Of a stretch of DNA of 64,000 bases, positions 1 through 11,159 are shown in pieces. Below the pieces are notes generated by a model. The model was not told the origin of the DNA. It was given only the letters and a program-made list of their open reading frames with translations, and did not search any database. Each line of letters opens with the position of its first letter. Position 1 is the stretch's first letter. This stretch comes from Maratus speciosus. Taxonomy: Eukaryota; Arthropoda; Arachnida; Araneae; Salticidae. A program made the translations under genes and the position numbers. The stretch covers positions 346,667,087 to 346,731,086 of the forward strand of contig OZ010790.1 in NCBI GenBank assembly GCA_963932465.1, given 5' to 3'.

Positions 1-953
1 TTTTTTTTTTTTTTGAGATGTATAGTTGCGGGAAAAAAGAAACATGTTGTGTCGATGCAGAAGCGATTAGATGCCTTGAATAGAATGGATAAAGGTGGAA
101 GTTTAAAATCAATTGCGTTAGAATTCAGTATTGGCAAAAGTACTGTCGATGATTTGAAAAAGAAAAAAAAAATGAGATTGAGACATTTTGTTTAAATCTT
201 ATGAAGCTGCGCTGAAATCTCAATCCACTTTGAAAAAACCAAAACAAGAGAAATTAGATGGCGCATTACTGATATGGTTTAATCAAGAAAGATTGAACAG
301 AAAGCCAATCAGTGGGCCGATTCTGAAAGAGAAAGCATTGATTCCGCATCAGAAAATTAGAGGAAGTGATGAATTTACAGCAAGTGAAGTTAGGCTGAAT
401 AGGTGGAAGAAATGACAAGGTAGAAAAGTTATCTGCGGACGTAGTAGGGGAAACAATTTTTCAAAAAAACGCTCGAAAACATAATATAGAAAAACAGTTT
501 TAAAGAAGAACAGATTTACAATGTAGATGAAACTGGTCTGTACTATAAAATGTTACCATACAAAACTCTAGTATCTAAGAATGAAGCTGCTGCACCAGGC
601 TTCAAGAAAAGCAAACAGAGAGTAATTATATCGTTATGCAGCAATGCTACTGGGATCCATAAGCTACCACACATGCTAATTGGTAAATAAGCTAAACCCA
701 GGGCCTTTAAAAATGTAAATATGAAATATCTTAGTCTACTATCGCTCTTCGAGGAACTGCATGGATCAAGAGCTATTCAAAGAGTGGTTTCATTCTCAGT
801 TTGTTCCATCTCTCACAAAGCATTTACAATAAAAAAAAAGTTGCTGGTAAAAGCATTTCTACTAGACAATGCATCATCTCATCCAAGTGAAGATGAACTT
901 AAAAATGGAAAAATCGAAGTTGTCTTTCTTCCATCAAATGTAATGTCACTCGT

Positions 954-2074
954 TATAGGGCAAAATTGGGAAATTTCATTAGTAGCCACTGGCCAATAGG
1001 ACTAGTTTTTAAGTGGTCACTTTCTTTAAACTAGTGGCCACTTTTTTATTTAAAAATACTAAACAGTAAAATTTCTATAAATATTAATCTAAAACTGAGT
1101 AGCCCAAATAAATATGCTAATATAAATATATTGAAACCAAAAAAAGCAGAATCCTTGATGAAAGGCAAGAAAATTTTATTCTCTCCTTGCAAAAAAGTGG
1201 CCAGAAGGTGGCCGCTGATAGACAATTTTTCACTAGCCACTTTTTCTCATTTACTGCCATGTGGCCGATGGTTAGTACAGTAGACTCCCTTAAATCTGTG
1301 ACCCTAAAATCCGCGAACGCCTAAAATCCACGTATTTTTTTTCAGATGTAAACAATGAAATTTTCAGTTAAGTTGTAGGAACAAAATTCAAGATGGCACC
1401 GAAATCAGCGACTACCGCTGTTTTTTTACTAAATTTTTTGTTAATCATTCTCTTTTGACTATTACAGCTGATTTATTACTAAATAAATTTACATTACTTT
1501 TGATTTTGATATAAATTAGCATATCTATATCAAAAATTAGGGTTCGAAATGGAAAAATCCACGAACCGGAACGCTATTTTAAAATTATTTTTTGCGGAAT
1601 TTTTTTTTAAATTATAGACAAATTTATTTGTAAACATACAAAGCAGTATAAGAAAAGCATTCAACACTCTAAATAACAATGAAAAAAGTTACAGTGAGTG
1701 CAATAAGCTATATATACTGATATTAGCATTAACACTGTTCTTCTTGCTACCACTAGATGGAGGCATAGGACTTTTGGAATCGAATTGAATCGATTTCATG
1801 CGTAATATTTTTCTAAATTTTTATTTTACATAATTATTTTAATGATTACTTACTTTTAAACTGATAAATTATTTTAATATTTTACTTATTTTAATGTTTC
1901 ACTTTATTGTAAGCATTCATTATAATTTCCTTTGCTTAACTACCAATCAAATTAATGTTTCAAAAATGTAAACAAATCAATGACCAGAAATCCGCAAAAT
2001 TCTAAAATCCGCACAACCTCTGGTCCCAAGCTGTGCGGATTTGAGGGAGTCTACTGTACTAATTTTGCTCTTTA
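954..2074. mobile_element. hAT-type MITE inside the Tigger, family 1 (TIR TATAGGGCAAAATTGG)
   Basis: The left end TATAGGGCAAAATTGG (954-969) pairs with the reverse complement of the right end, TAAAGAGCAAAATTAG (2059-2074), with 3 mismatches in 16. It is flanked by TCACTCGT (946-953) and TCACTCAT (2075-2082), an 8-bp target duplication with one difference. The site lies inside the Tigger DDE domain, which reads on after 2082. Without the nested MITE the element is about 340 bp and has no coding potential. A second copy of the family is at 47127-48124 and a fragment starts at 37159. The 8-bp TSD points to the hAT superfamily; no transposase is present to confirm it. Confidence 0.85.
1278..2056. 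mobile_element. Tigger-type MITE nested in the hAT-type MITE
   Basis: The terminal inverted repeats start CAGTAGACTCCCTTAAATC on the left and read CAGTAGACTCCCTCAAATC as the reverse complement of the right end. TA dinucleotides at 1276-1277 and 2057-2058 are the expected target duplication for the Tc1/mariner/pogo superfamily. The interior is AT-rich, with no protein similarity seen. Subterminal copies of a 'taaaatccgcg/aaatccgcaa' motif occur just inside both ends (1308-1335, 1988-2010). This is the innermost of a three-level nest. Confidence 0.85.
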
Positions 2075-3058
2075 TCACTCATATAGCTAATGGATTAATG
2101 CATTATAAGAAGTTTAAAAAGAAGATACAGAAGAAAGCTATCGTCTTGTTTGAGCTTAGAAGATGATACCAATGTTTGCCTTGTAGATTCTCTGAAAGCT
2201 ATCTCTATAAAAGATATTGTCTACATGACAGCTTCAACATGGACAGAGGTTGCTGAATCAAGACTAATAGTCTTGGAGAAAACTTCTTATTCAGGAACAA
2301 TCTGAAATTGAAGGAACTCTGTTGGAATTTGAGAAAACTAAAGAAACTTCATATGATCCTGATCTATCTGCAAATCGTTTTGTACAAATATTTAAAAAGA
2401 TTGAGGGATGCAAACAGGTCACCGTAGAAGATGTAAAAGAGTGGTTTGAGTCTGACAAAGATCTCGAGCTGAAACATTATTTGACGAGGATATAATTGGG
2501 GCTTTAACTGATGTTTTTCCATCGATCCTGATAATGATCCAGATGATGAAGTTGACACTGCTAAAATTCCTCATATGGAAGGGGTAAAAGCATTAGAGTT
2601 GGCGCTATGCTATATTGAGCAGCAGCCAACAGCTTCCTCGGTTAACTTATGATGTTAAAGAGATGGAGAGATTATGCTGCAAAATGTTGGGCATGTTGCC
2701 TCCAACAGAAGGAGTTCACTGGTTTCTTTATTGTTGATTAACTCAAATTTACATAATGTAGAAGTATACGTGGCATGATTTTCGACAATTTAATTTGTAT
2801 TAAATATTTTTTAATTATTTGTTATTAGTAATAATTTTTCTTTCAATTCAGTTAATTAGAACTATTATTCATTTCACAAAATATAGAAAACGTGTACATT
2901 TTTAAAACTACATAAATAAAAAACTAAATGCATTCTATGCATTTAATTAAATATGCAGTTACTTACTTAAAATATTTTACTCCTCCGGTTTAACCAGTTT
3001 TTCTCTTAACCGACTAAACCTCGGTCCCGTTTAGGTCGGTTAAGTGGGAGGCTATGGT

Positions 3059-4449
3059 ATATAATATATATATAATGTTATAAATAATTTCTACATTTAA
3101 CAGGCTTATCTAAGCAGTCACTGTGAGATATAGTGAGTCTAGGTCATGTTTGTATGCATGTAGAATGCAAATTGCATGTGTTAGTGTTGATGAACATATC
3201 TGAAGCTTTTAAAAAGAAAACATAAAACGTGTGAATTTACTAAAGATAAAATAGATTAAAAATATTCAATATTTAGAATAAAATATTTTCCTTTGAGAAA
3301 ATGCAGATTATTTACAATTAATAGCATACAATGACCTTTAAGATTTCAGTCAAGCTGTAAAAGAAAATTTTCTTGATTGGGGAGATTATCTTTTAAGAAT
3401 AAAAAAGAAACTCAAGATATGAAACCGAATAAGAGGACATTGAAAAATTGGGTGATAGTTTACTTTTAACTAAAATAATAATTAGATATATTTAAATCTC
3501 CTATTGCATAATCAAACCCACTATTTAGATCTGACAAGAAATTGGGAAGGGGGGGGGGGGGATTGAGATAAGGTTCGCTTGAGACATAATAGAAAAAGTC
3601 TCATAAAAATGCCTAAAAATTATATTTTTAATTTTTAGTTTATACATTTTAAAGTAATACATATTATAACATAGCTTAAAAAACAAAAAAAAGCTTGTGT
3701 ATTAAAAGTCTGATGGCTGCTTAAATGTTTTAGTTGATGACAACTTTTATAAAATTACTTTACATTTTAAGACCAAATGTTTTCAGTAGTCTAAAGAGTT
3801 GGTAAATAGATATTTCTGTTTATTTTACTGTCAATATTTTTTTTTTTTTTTTTTAACCTGGCAGTTTCAGAGGAGAAGTGTCAAATGACAATACACAATA
3901 CTTCTTGAAATGTGTAAAGACTCTATTGCTAAATTCAAATCATTCCAGAAATTCTTTATAAAAAGCTTTATTTTCAATAAAAGATTATTCATGTAGTGTT
4001 GTTCTAATAGAAAAAAAAAACAGACATCTCAGATAACAAGTTTTTCAAATAAATTATTTTGAGTAGCCATGGGAAAGTATTATTATATTTATGAAACTAC
4101 ATCATATATTTAATTATAATACCAGTAATCAAAAGATTGTTTATTAAGATTTTCAAGGTATCAATGTTTCACTATGTAGTAGAGCATTTCATTCACTGAA
4201 CATAAGACATAGCTTTTACTAAAAATGTTTAAAATTTAAATGATTTAAATTTTCTACATAACTGATTGTAATTATTTGATTTAAATTATTTCTAAATGAA
4301 GTTATATACTTATAAATCGAATAATGTTTATTTTTATCAATAAATATGCATTTATATGTAATAGAAAAATATATTTAAAAAATAAACCTGGTTTAAACTA
4401 AATAAACATTTTTTGGGGTTTTTTTTTTTTCTTATTTCCAACACTAATA
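3059..4449. other. AT-rich stretch without recognisable feature
   Basis: No ORF with protein similarity, no clear TIR pair and no tandem array was found. It holds a G-run at about 3549-3560, a T-run at about 3836-3855 and short A-runs. It may be old, eroded repeat DNA. Confidence 0.5.
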
Positions 4450-6015
4450 ACTAGTTTTATAAATATTCAGAAATTGGTGCAATAGCTGTTGCAAAGGAAA
4501 TAATATGACTCCATCTTAAATGAGACGTAATCACCATGGCAACTTAGAATCATTACCTATCATGGGATATTATTGAATTAATGACGTATGATAGGATTTA
4601 ATAGAATGAAGAAAACCTTTATTAATATCTTTTTAAGTTTTGATTCAATTTTCATAAAACTTGAAATGACTAAACAAAATTCTGTTATGATTATATATGT
4701 TAAATTTAAAACTATTCGGTTGGGTAGTTCTTGCGCTGTTATATGTGGACAGACGATGACTATAGGTGCTATGTAATTATTATATAATTATGAAATTTCC
4801 TCATAGACCATAATGTAATGGAATACTTTTCAGTGCCTCTTTAAATGAACTATGCACGCTACATACTTTATTTTCAATACCGAACATGGCATAGCAAATC
4901 TCAATAACATATATCAATTACAAAGCATTCCAACTATATTAACGCAAGTTAGAGTTCGGACAGACAGACAGACAAATCGAATTCATAAACATTTCCAGCT
5001 ATGCTGGAAAGTGTTAAAGATGCATAATAGGTTAAAATTTGACTTTTGACAATTTATGCCAATAGACGGAAGCATACTTGGATATTTTTGTACAGCCCTG
5101 TATTTTACCTACTATTTTCATATACACACATGATACTATTTAGCTAAAATTTAATTAAGATTGAAACACGCTTAACGCTACTGAAATCACACTTACAGAG
5201 ATTACCATCCGTAGATGACCATGTATTCAATTCTTTGTGTGGCCCTGTATATCATTTTATCTGTATTTTACAAACATATCTTAGTATACTTAATGCAGCT
5301 CAGCATAAAAAAGCATAACTCTAAAAACCACCTTTAAGCTACTTTCGTTCATTCTCAGTAGTAACCCTTATGAGTTCTATTGTGTAGCCCTGTATATGAT
5401 TTACATCATTTATACAAAGTAATATGCAAAAATTTAGTTAAACTTAAAAACTCATATCACAACTAAAAATGCACTTCCAGCTATCATCGCTAACATACAG
5501 TATTTCGGATACAATATGGTATGCGAAATCTTTTGTGTGTCCCTGTAAATAGTCGCACTTTCTATTATATATGAACTAAACCTCAGCAACGTATATCAAT
5601 TTCATTATATATAAAATAGTTTAACATAATTAAAATATGCCGCAAATAATGTTTCCCCCTATACCATTAGGTCACAGAATTCTTTTGTGCGGCTCTGTAA
5701 ATGAATAATAAATATTCTTTGCACCACATATCCTACAGAATATATATTTTAGTGTCCTTCATAAATGCATATCAACTTCATTAAGTTTGAAAGGGTATAA
5801 CATCATTAAAATGCACTTTAAACCATTTTTTCCCATTAACCGTAATGTAATGGAATACTTTTGACTGTCCCTGTAATTTAACAATACATCTGATTTTCAT
5901 AAAATTTGAAATGTCTCGACAAAATTCGGCAGCAAAAATATATATTTAAAATTTCAAACTATTCGGTTGGGTAGGTTTTGTGCTGTTATATGCAGACAGA
6001 CAGACGGATGGACCA
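4450..6015. repeat. Dispersed repeat with internal CCCTGTA-bearing subrepeats
   Basis: The segment 4450-4640 matches the arms of the 11.2-13.9 kb inverted repeat (shared start AACTAGTTTTATAAATATTC). The segment 4850-5900 is the reverse complement of that repeat's loop. Inside it, a motif of the form GTGTGGCCCTGTATAT recurs near 5240, 5385, 5540, 5690 and 5865, spaced about 145-175 bp and strongly diverged. A ~125-bp piece at 4640-4765 recurs directly at 5885-6010, both ending in the TTCGGTTGGGTAG... GACAGAC type tail. No coding capacity was seen. The class is unknown; the tail is of a kind common in arthropod non-autonomous repeats. Confidence 0.7.
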
Positions 6016-6496
6016 GATTACGATTTTGGAATTCACTGTGCAATAGCACTTCTGAAAAATCGAAGCCGAAATTACCCTTTCATTTCTCTGCCATATACAT
6101 GTTTTTGCATTCTTTTCTATCAAAATACTTATATGACGTAATGTGTCGCACACGTAGGAGATGGAGATGAAATGGGCTCAATTTTTATATCAGTCTTTGG
6201 GGCTCGGCGGGCTCGAGCTCAATCTGTCATACATTCAAAATTTTATTTATTCATGTATAGAAAAAAAAAGAACTTTTCCAACTTAAAATTGTGAATTCCA
6301 TTTCAAATAATTTTAATGCTATTTTGATCAAAATGAAGGGGAAACAGTAATCATGTTTTTCTAGTCTAGTGATATTTGCAGATTTATGTTTGGCATTGAT
6401 GGAGGTCATATGTTGATATAGAGCCACTCAAGAGAGTGAACAATGAATTTGCTTTTCAGTTCGATTTCCTTTTGTGACAGTAGGATATTAGGTTAG

Positions 6497-6640
6497 AGGT
6501 CTGCACGGGCCCGGGCTTGGCCCGAGGCCCGTACCCGGCCCGGCGGAATGAAGCCGAATTTTCAAACGGGCCGGCATAATTAGGACAATTTTTTCAATGG
6601 GCCGGGCCGGCAAAAAAATTAATCGGGAAACATTTTGAAA
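6497..6640 (+). mobile_element. End fragment of GC-rich hAT-type family (TAGAGGTCTGCACGGGCCCG)
   Basis: TTAGAGGTCTGCACGGGCCC followed by repeated GGCCCGGCCC-type runs matches the left end of the element at 18149-20292. No right end was found nearby, so it is probably a solo end abutting the satellite that starts near 6640. Confidence 0.6.
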
Positions 6641-7800
6641 TGATCTGATTTTTGTCACGCGAGAATACGCGTATTTATGAACCGATTTCGATGTGTCAAG
6701 GCATGTGCATAGTACATAGCAATGTCTCGACCGTGTTCGTGGGCCAGCTTCATACGCCATCTTGTTTCAAAATGGCAGCCATTTAAAAATTTAAAAAAAA
6801 TTTAAATTTTTAAATGAGGTATAAAAAAACTAGAAATTGAAAAAGATTTTTCCTTATGTGTTTAAGCTTGATACAAAGATTCCGGAGGATTTTTTGTTTC
6901 GTTTATATTTTAAAAAACTGTTGAGTTATAGCACTTTGAAATTCTTGCGTGGCACATTTTGAAACGATCTGAATTTTGTCACGCGATTACACGCGTATTT
7001 ATGAACGGATTTGGATATAACTTGTTGTGTACATAATACATACCAATGTCTCGACCGAGTACGTTGGCCAACTTCATCCGCCTTCTTGTTTCAAAATGGC
7101 GGCCATTTAATTTTTTTTTAATTTTAATTTAAAATGAGGTACAAAAAAATTAGAAATTGAAAAAGATTTTTTTTTCTTATGTGTTTGACCTTGATACAAA
7201 TATTTCGGAGCATTTTTCGTTTCGTCTATATCTTAAAAAATGACTGAGTTATAGCACTTTGAATTTCTAGCACGGCTGACATTTTGAAATAATCTGATTT
7301 TTGTCATTTGATAACACGCATATTTATGAACCGATTAGGTTGTGACAAAGCATGTGCATAGTACATAGCAATCTCTCGGCCGAGTTCGTTTGCCAACTTC
7401 ATCCGCCATCTTGTTTCAAAATGGCGGCCATTTAAAAATTTAAAAAAAAATTGTATTTAAAATCTGAGGTACAAAAAAATTAGAAATTGAAATTTTTTTC
7501 CTTATATGTTTGAGATTGATACAAAGATTCCGGAGCATTTTTTGTTTTGTCTTTATCTTAAAAAATGGCTGAGATATAACAGTTTGAATTTCTAATGTGG
7601 GTGACATTTTGAAAAATCTGATTTTTTGCCTGCAACAGCACTCGTATTTATCAACAAATTTAGATTTGAGTGAGCATGTGCACAGAAATTACTAAAGTCT
7701 CGACCAAGTTCATTGGTTAACTTTGTTGCACCCATTATGTTGCTTTAAAATGGCGGGCACTTCAAGATATCGCCGAATTTTGCGACCAAATATAAATCAC
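6640..7800. repeat. Satellite, about 325-bp monomer, four copies (last degenerate)
   Basis: The anchor ATGGCGGCCATTT (or a variant) occurs at about 6771, 7096, 7421 and 7750, giving spacings of about 325, 325 and 329 bp. Other landmarks repeat in phase: TTTTGAAA..ATCTGATTTTTGTCA, CGTATTTATGAACCGATT, GTCTCGACCGAGT and TGAGGTACAAAAAA. The first three monomers are close to each other and the fourth is eroded. Each monomer carries AAAATGGCGGC or a near variant, resembling a YY1/Pleiohomeotic site. There is no conserved coding frame. Confidence 0.9.
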
Positions 7801-8324
7801 TTTAAATAAAACCAGCTTTGATAACGCGACTAATTTCGCGAAATTCTCATTCATATTCAGTATTGACATTAATCTTCTATAAACAGGCTTCACTAATTAG
7901 AGCTCCGTGTGTTTGAATAATATAAGCTGGCTTTTAAAAATTAAGGAATATGAAAGCTACCTCTTCCTCCCGGCACTGGCAGGAAGGACTTTTTTTAAAT
8001 TGGATCATTTATTTATTTTTTAATTTAGATATCTAACCTGAAAAGAATCTTTTCTTTTGTTCTTAATCGATGAGCATTAACTTGAGATTTTTAGTCATCT
8101 ATAGCGTATGAGTATGAAAATAACTTAGCGATTTTTCTATTTATTTTTCATCATGAATGCTGCCCATGCTAAGGCTCTGCTCTGCACATTTACAAAATAA
8201 TTTTCATTTGTAAGTAGATATAATTGTCATGTATTGTTTGTTATTTTGACAGAAAGCCACTGAGCAGTGTTTCGCCTTTTTCTACAAAATCATCGAATCT
8301 TTCTTTTTTTTTTAATTGACACCA

Positions 8325-8585
8325 TTTCCGAATCATAATCCTTACCTTATTTAATTGCAGAGTTTTGTGATTACTTAACATTAAAATTAGGCAAAGATTT
8401 TTATTTGGAAGGAGTGATAAACTAAAAAATGAAATAGTTGATAGTTAACTATATGCAGGTACATATATTTAAAATTTTTGAGAAAAAAAGATGCTTTAAA
8501 TTTTGCAAATAATGTATGAAATATAAGTATGCAGATTGGAGTGACAGCGGGCGGCTTATGACCTTCACATAATTGCAAGGTGTAA
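8325..8585. repeat. Dispersed repeat shared in inverse orientation with 58520-58990
   Basis: The 8325-8400 piece (CCGAATCATAATCCTTACC to AAAATTAGGCAAAGATT) matches the reverse complement of 58910-58995. The 8490-8560 piece (GCAAATAATGTATGAAATAT) matches the reverse complement of 58535-58600. A short related piece is at 22803-22850. No TSD or coding was seen. It may be a MITE carried in several larger elements. Confidence 0.65.
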
Positions 8586-8819
8586 TTATAATAAACTGCA
8601 TTTTGTTTTCTTTTAGAAGCAATGAAATTTACCTTTTTGATTTACCTTTAAAAATAAATATCATTAGCCCTGAAAAGTAGTAAAAATGTCAAAATAATAT
8701 TTTGTTTTTATGAAAATGCACAATTGTTTACATTGCAATCTCTTCCATCTTTCTGTGCTCTCTAGTAATGCACCTAAAAACAATTAACTCTTAACACAGT
8801 GTATGGTAGACTTAAGGAG

Positions 8820-8880
8820 CTTCGTCATGGAAATTCATTCTATAAAATGCTCCGTGAGTCAAAAAGGTTGGGAACCACTG
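8820..8880 (-). mobile_element. hAT-type terminal fragment ending GGTTGGGAACCACTG
   Basis: Read from the minus strand the end is CAGTGGTTCCCAACCT, the classic hAT-type terminal sequence, at 8880. A weak possible partner CAGTGTTTCGCC starts at 8265, but no matching 8-bp duplication is seen, so only the end is called. Confidence 0.5.
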
Positions 8881-8978
8881 ATCAATACTATAAGTGATCA
8901 AAGAAGGTTTTTTTTCCCTTTTGGTTCATTTTGTGAAAAGTAAAAGCTATTTTTGTGAAAAATAACATTTTGAAACAA

Positions 8979-9092
8979 AAGATGAAATTCAGTAATTCAA
9001 ATTCAAACCAAACATAAAGATGAAATTTAGTAACTCAAATTCAAACCAAATATAAAGATGAAATTCAGTAACTTAAATTCAAACCAAACATT
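8979..9092 (+). repeat. Minisatellite, 3 x 38 bp
   Basis: Units start AAGATGAAATT at 8979, 9017 and 9055, exactly 38 bp apart, with a few substitutions and a final TTCAAACCAAACAT in each. It is noncoding. Confidence 0.9.
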
Positions 9093-9264
9093 TATTAATA
9101 ATAATTTCTTTACGACCTTCTGCTAAAATTTTCCTTTCTTGTGAACTTGTTTTGCTTGTGAATTACACATTTTAAAACCTAACAAAATAAAAATAATTAA
9201 TGAAGAGTATGTTTTTATTGAATGGAGTTTGGTGAAGGGGCCTATTTTGCTAAAGGAATTTTTT

Positions 9265-9450
9265 TAAGAAGTTTTGTTCGAAACTCTTTCCCGCTTAAAA
9301 AGTTTTATTTTTCCTGCCATTTTTACTTTCAAAGCTCGTTTATTTTGTCTTTTTGATTATTATTTTATTTTCTGTGCTGAAATCTCTTCCTGTTTAATTA
9401 AGGTGGTTTTTAAATTCCCTGTTCAACAAACGAAAAACTTAGTGACACAT
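9265..9450 (+). mobile_element. Tigger 5' fragment, same family as 14099-15331
   Basis: The stretch from GAAGTTTTGTTCGAAACTCT through TTTTCTGTGCTGAAATCTC is nearly identical to 14213-14330, the region just inside the left end of the Tigger at 14099. The rest of the element is absent here. Confidence 0.75.
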
Positions 9451-9589
9451 TTTTAAACATAAAGGCATAAAATTGGCAAGCTTGACTAAAGAAGCGATTT
9501 GAAATGAAATGGCATTTTCCATTGTTTGATAAATAAATTACTTATTCAGTTATAAGCGATTTTTGTAAAGTGATGACATGTTTTTCTCC

Positions 9590-9720
9590 TTTCCTGCACT
9601 CTTGCGTCCAGAAATTCGGTTCAAAATGCCAACTTTGAGAGCATTTTCTGAAAGATCTTTTGCCTTTACCAAAATATGGAAAATGTTATTTGATTACATA
9701 GTTTCTGAATAAAAACATCT
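9590..9720 (+). repeat. Fragment related to the 863-bp tandem unit of 26-33.9 kb
   Basis: It shares GAAATTCGGTTCAAAATGCC, a CATTTTCTGAAAG/CATTTTTTGAAATA-type step and ATAGTTTCTGAATAA in the same order as units at 25983 and 26846, but is diverged. Confidence 0.55.
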
Positions 9721-10238
9721 GCTGCTAATTTTATGTAGGAGAGAGGGGGGTACCTTTGAACTGGGGGCATCTTTGAACACTCTAAATATTTTCCTTTAAA
9801 TAAATTATATTTTTAAAATATATATGGCAGCACATTACTACTGCTTCAATGTAACAAGAATACAAAGCTTTAGTATTTTGAATGCACACTACTGTCTAAG
9901 CAAGATATGTATATTTTGCTAAAACTTAACAAAACTTAACAAACTAATCTAAACTTAACAAAATAAAGTTGTAAGCTTTTTGTTGATAATCTTGTATCCC
10001 TAAAATTATAATTTACTATTTAATACCTAAATAAAGATGTTAGCTTTAACTTATAAGGTTTGTTTTATTCGAACTCTCAAACCTAATCGAGTAAATAGTT
10101 GTAATGTTAAACTCCATGTGATGGGGCACCATTGAACAATTAAAACTATGAAGTAAAGAGTTATAGATGTATCTAAATATTATTATTGTTGAAATTTTTT
10201 TAAGTATAAAAATTAAGAGATTAATTAAGTGTTACTAT

Positions 10239-10387
10239 CAGTGTTGAATTCAGACACTTTTCTCCGGGAAGGGGGGGGGGGGATTACTTTTTGACCATTG
10301 AAAACACAAAATTTCAAATCTTCGGGGGGGGGGGGGGGGGGGGGAGAGAGAGAGTCCCGCCTGGACCACCCCCTGAAATCAACACTG
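10239..10387. mobile_element. hAT-type MITE, 149 bp, with perfect 8-bp TSD
   Basis: The left end CAGTGTTGAATTCAG and the reverse complement of the right end CAGTGTTGATTTCAG pair as TIRs. GTTACTAT is duplicated exactly at 10231-10238 and 10388-10395. The interior is dominated by two G-tracts (about 10270-10281 and 10325-10344). Confidence 0.9.
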
Positions 10388-10431
10388 GTTACTATACTTA
10401 ATATGAAAGTTGTACTGATGCAGGACTTCAA

Positions 10432-10580
10432 CTACAGGCAAATTCAGGATTCACAACAATAATTCATGATATAGCAGATTTGTCTAATAAACCCAATACT
10501 GTTTCATTTACAATGGTAAACATTATTTCTGGATTACATAAAACAGGGTTTTATCCATTTCCTATAACAATTTGAATGTA
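10432..10580 (+). pseudogene. C-terminal trace of a pogo/Jerky-type DDE transposase
   Basis: One frame across this segment reads a TIIHDIADLSNKP stretch followed by MVNIISGLHKTGFYPF. This resembles the 'ALTPANI..GFR.TGIYPFN' region that closes the DDE endonuclease domain in pogo-like transposases. Only about 50 codons are recognisable; a stop follows at the end of the trace and no catalytic residue is included. It lies inside the 9737 element, just downstream of the G-rich hAT-type MITE. Homology is by eye and short, so the assignment is moderate. Confidence 0.45.
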
Positions 10581-11159
10581 AATGATTTCATTTTAGTTCA
10601 GATTCATGCAAAAAGAACTCTTCATTATGTCGGTCAGATTAAAATGCTTAATGTCAGGTTTCTTAGTTAAAAAAAAAAAAAAAAAAAACATAAGATATAT
10701 TTTCCAGAGGCATCAGAAATCAATTTGGTGGATTTTAAGGATATTATATAAAAAAGTTGCCACAATTAAACATAACTGGAGGGATCTTTCGTTCTGTCTC
10801 AACAATCTGCTTTGATGGATACAAATTTGGTTAAATAATGAAAAAAATAGTAATTTCAGTTAAATGTAATTGTATAATTTTATTCTTATTATTTTATATT
10901 TTGGAAAGATACACAGTTTTTAATAAAAACTGTCAATATTTTCATATTTTGTTTATTTGTTCAAAAGGTGCCCTTACATGGGGCAGGTTTGAACAGAAAA
11001 CTTTCAGCTTTTTAAAGCCTCACAACAGATTTAATTTATCTGAAAAACTGTAATTTTTTATTTCATATGATGCAGAATTACATTCTTTCTCTCACAAAAT
11101 ATTTAAAATTCAATAAATATAATTCAAGTAAGAAATATGTGGATTTTAAAAAAAAATGT

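Larger units (their letters stand above)
13..2755 (+). pseudogene. Broken Tigger (pogo-family) transposase
   Basis: In Tigger elements this protein binds the terminal repeats and cuts and pastes the element through a DDE-type RNase H-fold nuclease. Visible pieces in order are: a CENP-B/psq-like helix-turn-helix at 13-165 (GGSLKSIALEFSIGKSTV); a second HTH_Tnp_Tc5-like segment at 188-415 (ISGPILKEKALI, then a LNRWKK-type end); the start of the DDE domain at 510-690 (YNVDETGLYYK); the second acidic motif at 845-950 (LLDNASSHP); and, after the insertion, the C-terminal part at 2080-2750 (ASTWTEVAESR, VTVEDVKEWFES). Reading frames change near 180 and 415. Stops fall at 688-690 and inside the Q-rich segment after 2080, and several more lie beyond 2490. 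It is dead. The family call is secure; the original start codon cannot be fixed. Confidence 0.85.
1..3058 (+). mobile_element. Tigger/pogo-like DNA transposon, 5' end cut by the window, interrupted by nested insertions
   Basis: Recognised from the broken transposase along 13-2755 and from a terminal-repeat-like end near 3016-3056, where the outer motif GGGAGGCTATGG is followed by TA. The 5' terminal repeat is not visible; the window begins in a T-run. Coding homology stops at about 945 and resumes at about 2075, because a hAT-type MITE (954-2074) lies inside the DDE region. The element was therefore already present when the MITE landed. Family placement comes from the transposase; the exact 3' end is inferred. 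Confidence 0.75.

Noticed and set aside
8265..8880. Complete hAT-type MITE from 8265 to 8880
   Set aside because: The right end is convincing but the left end matches weakly and the 8-bp flanks differ.
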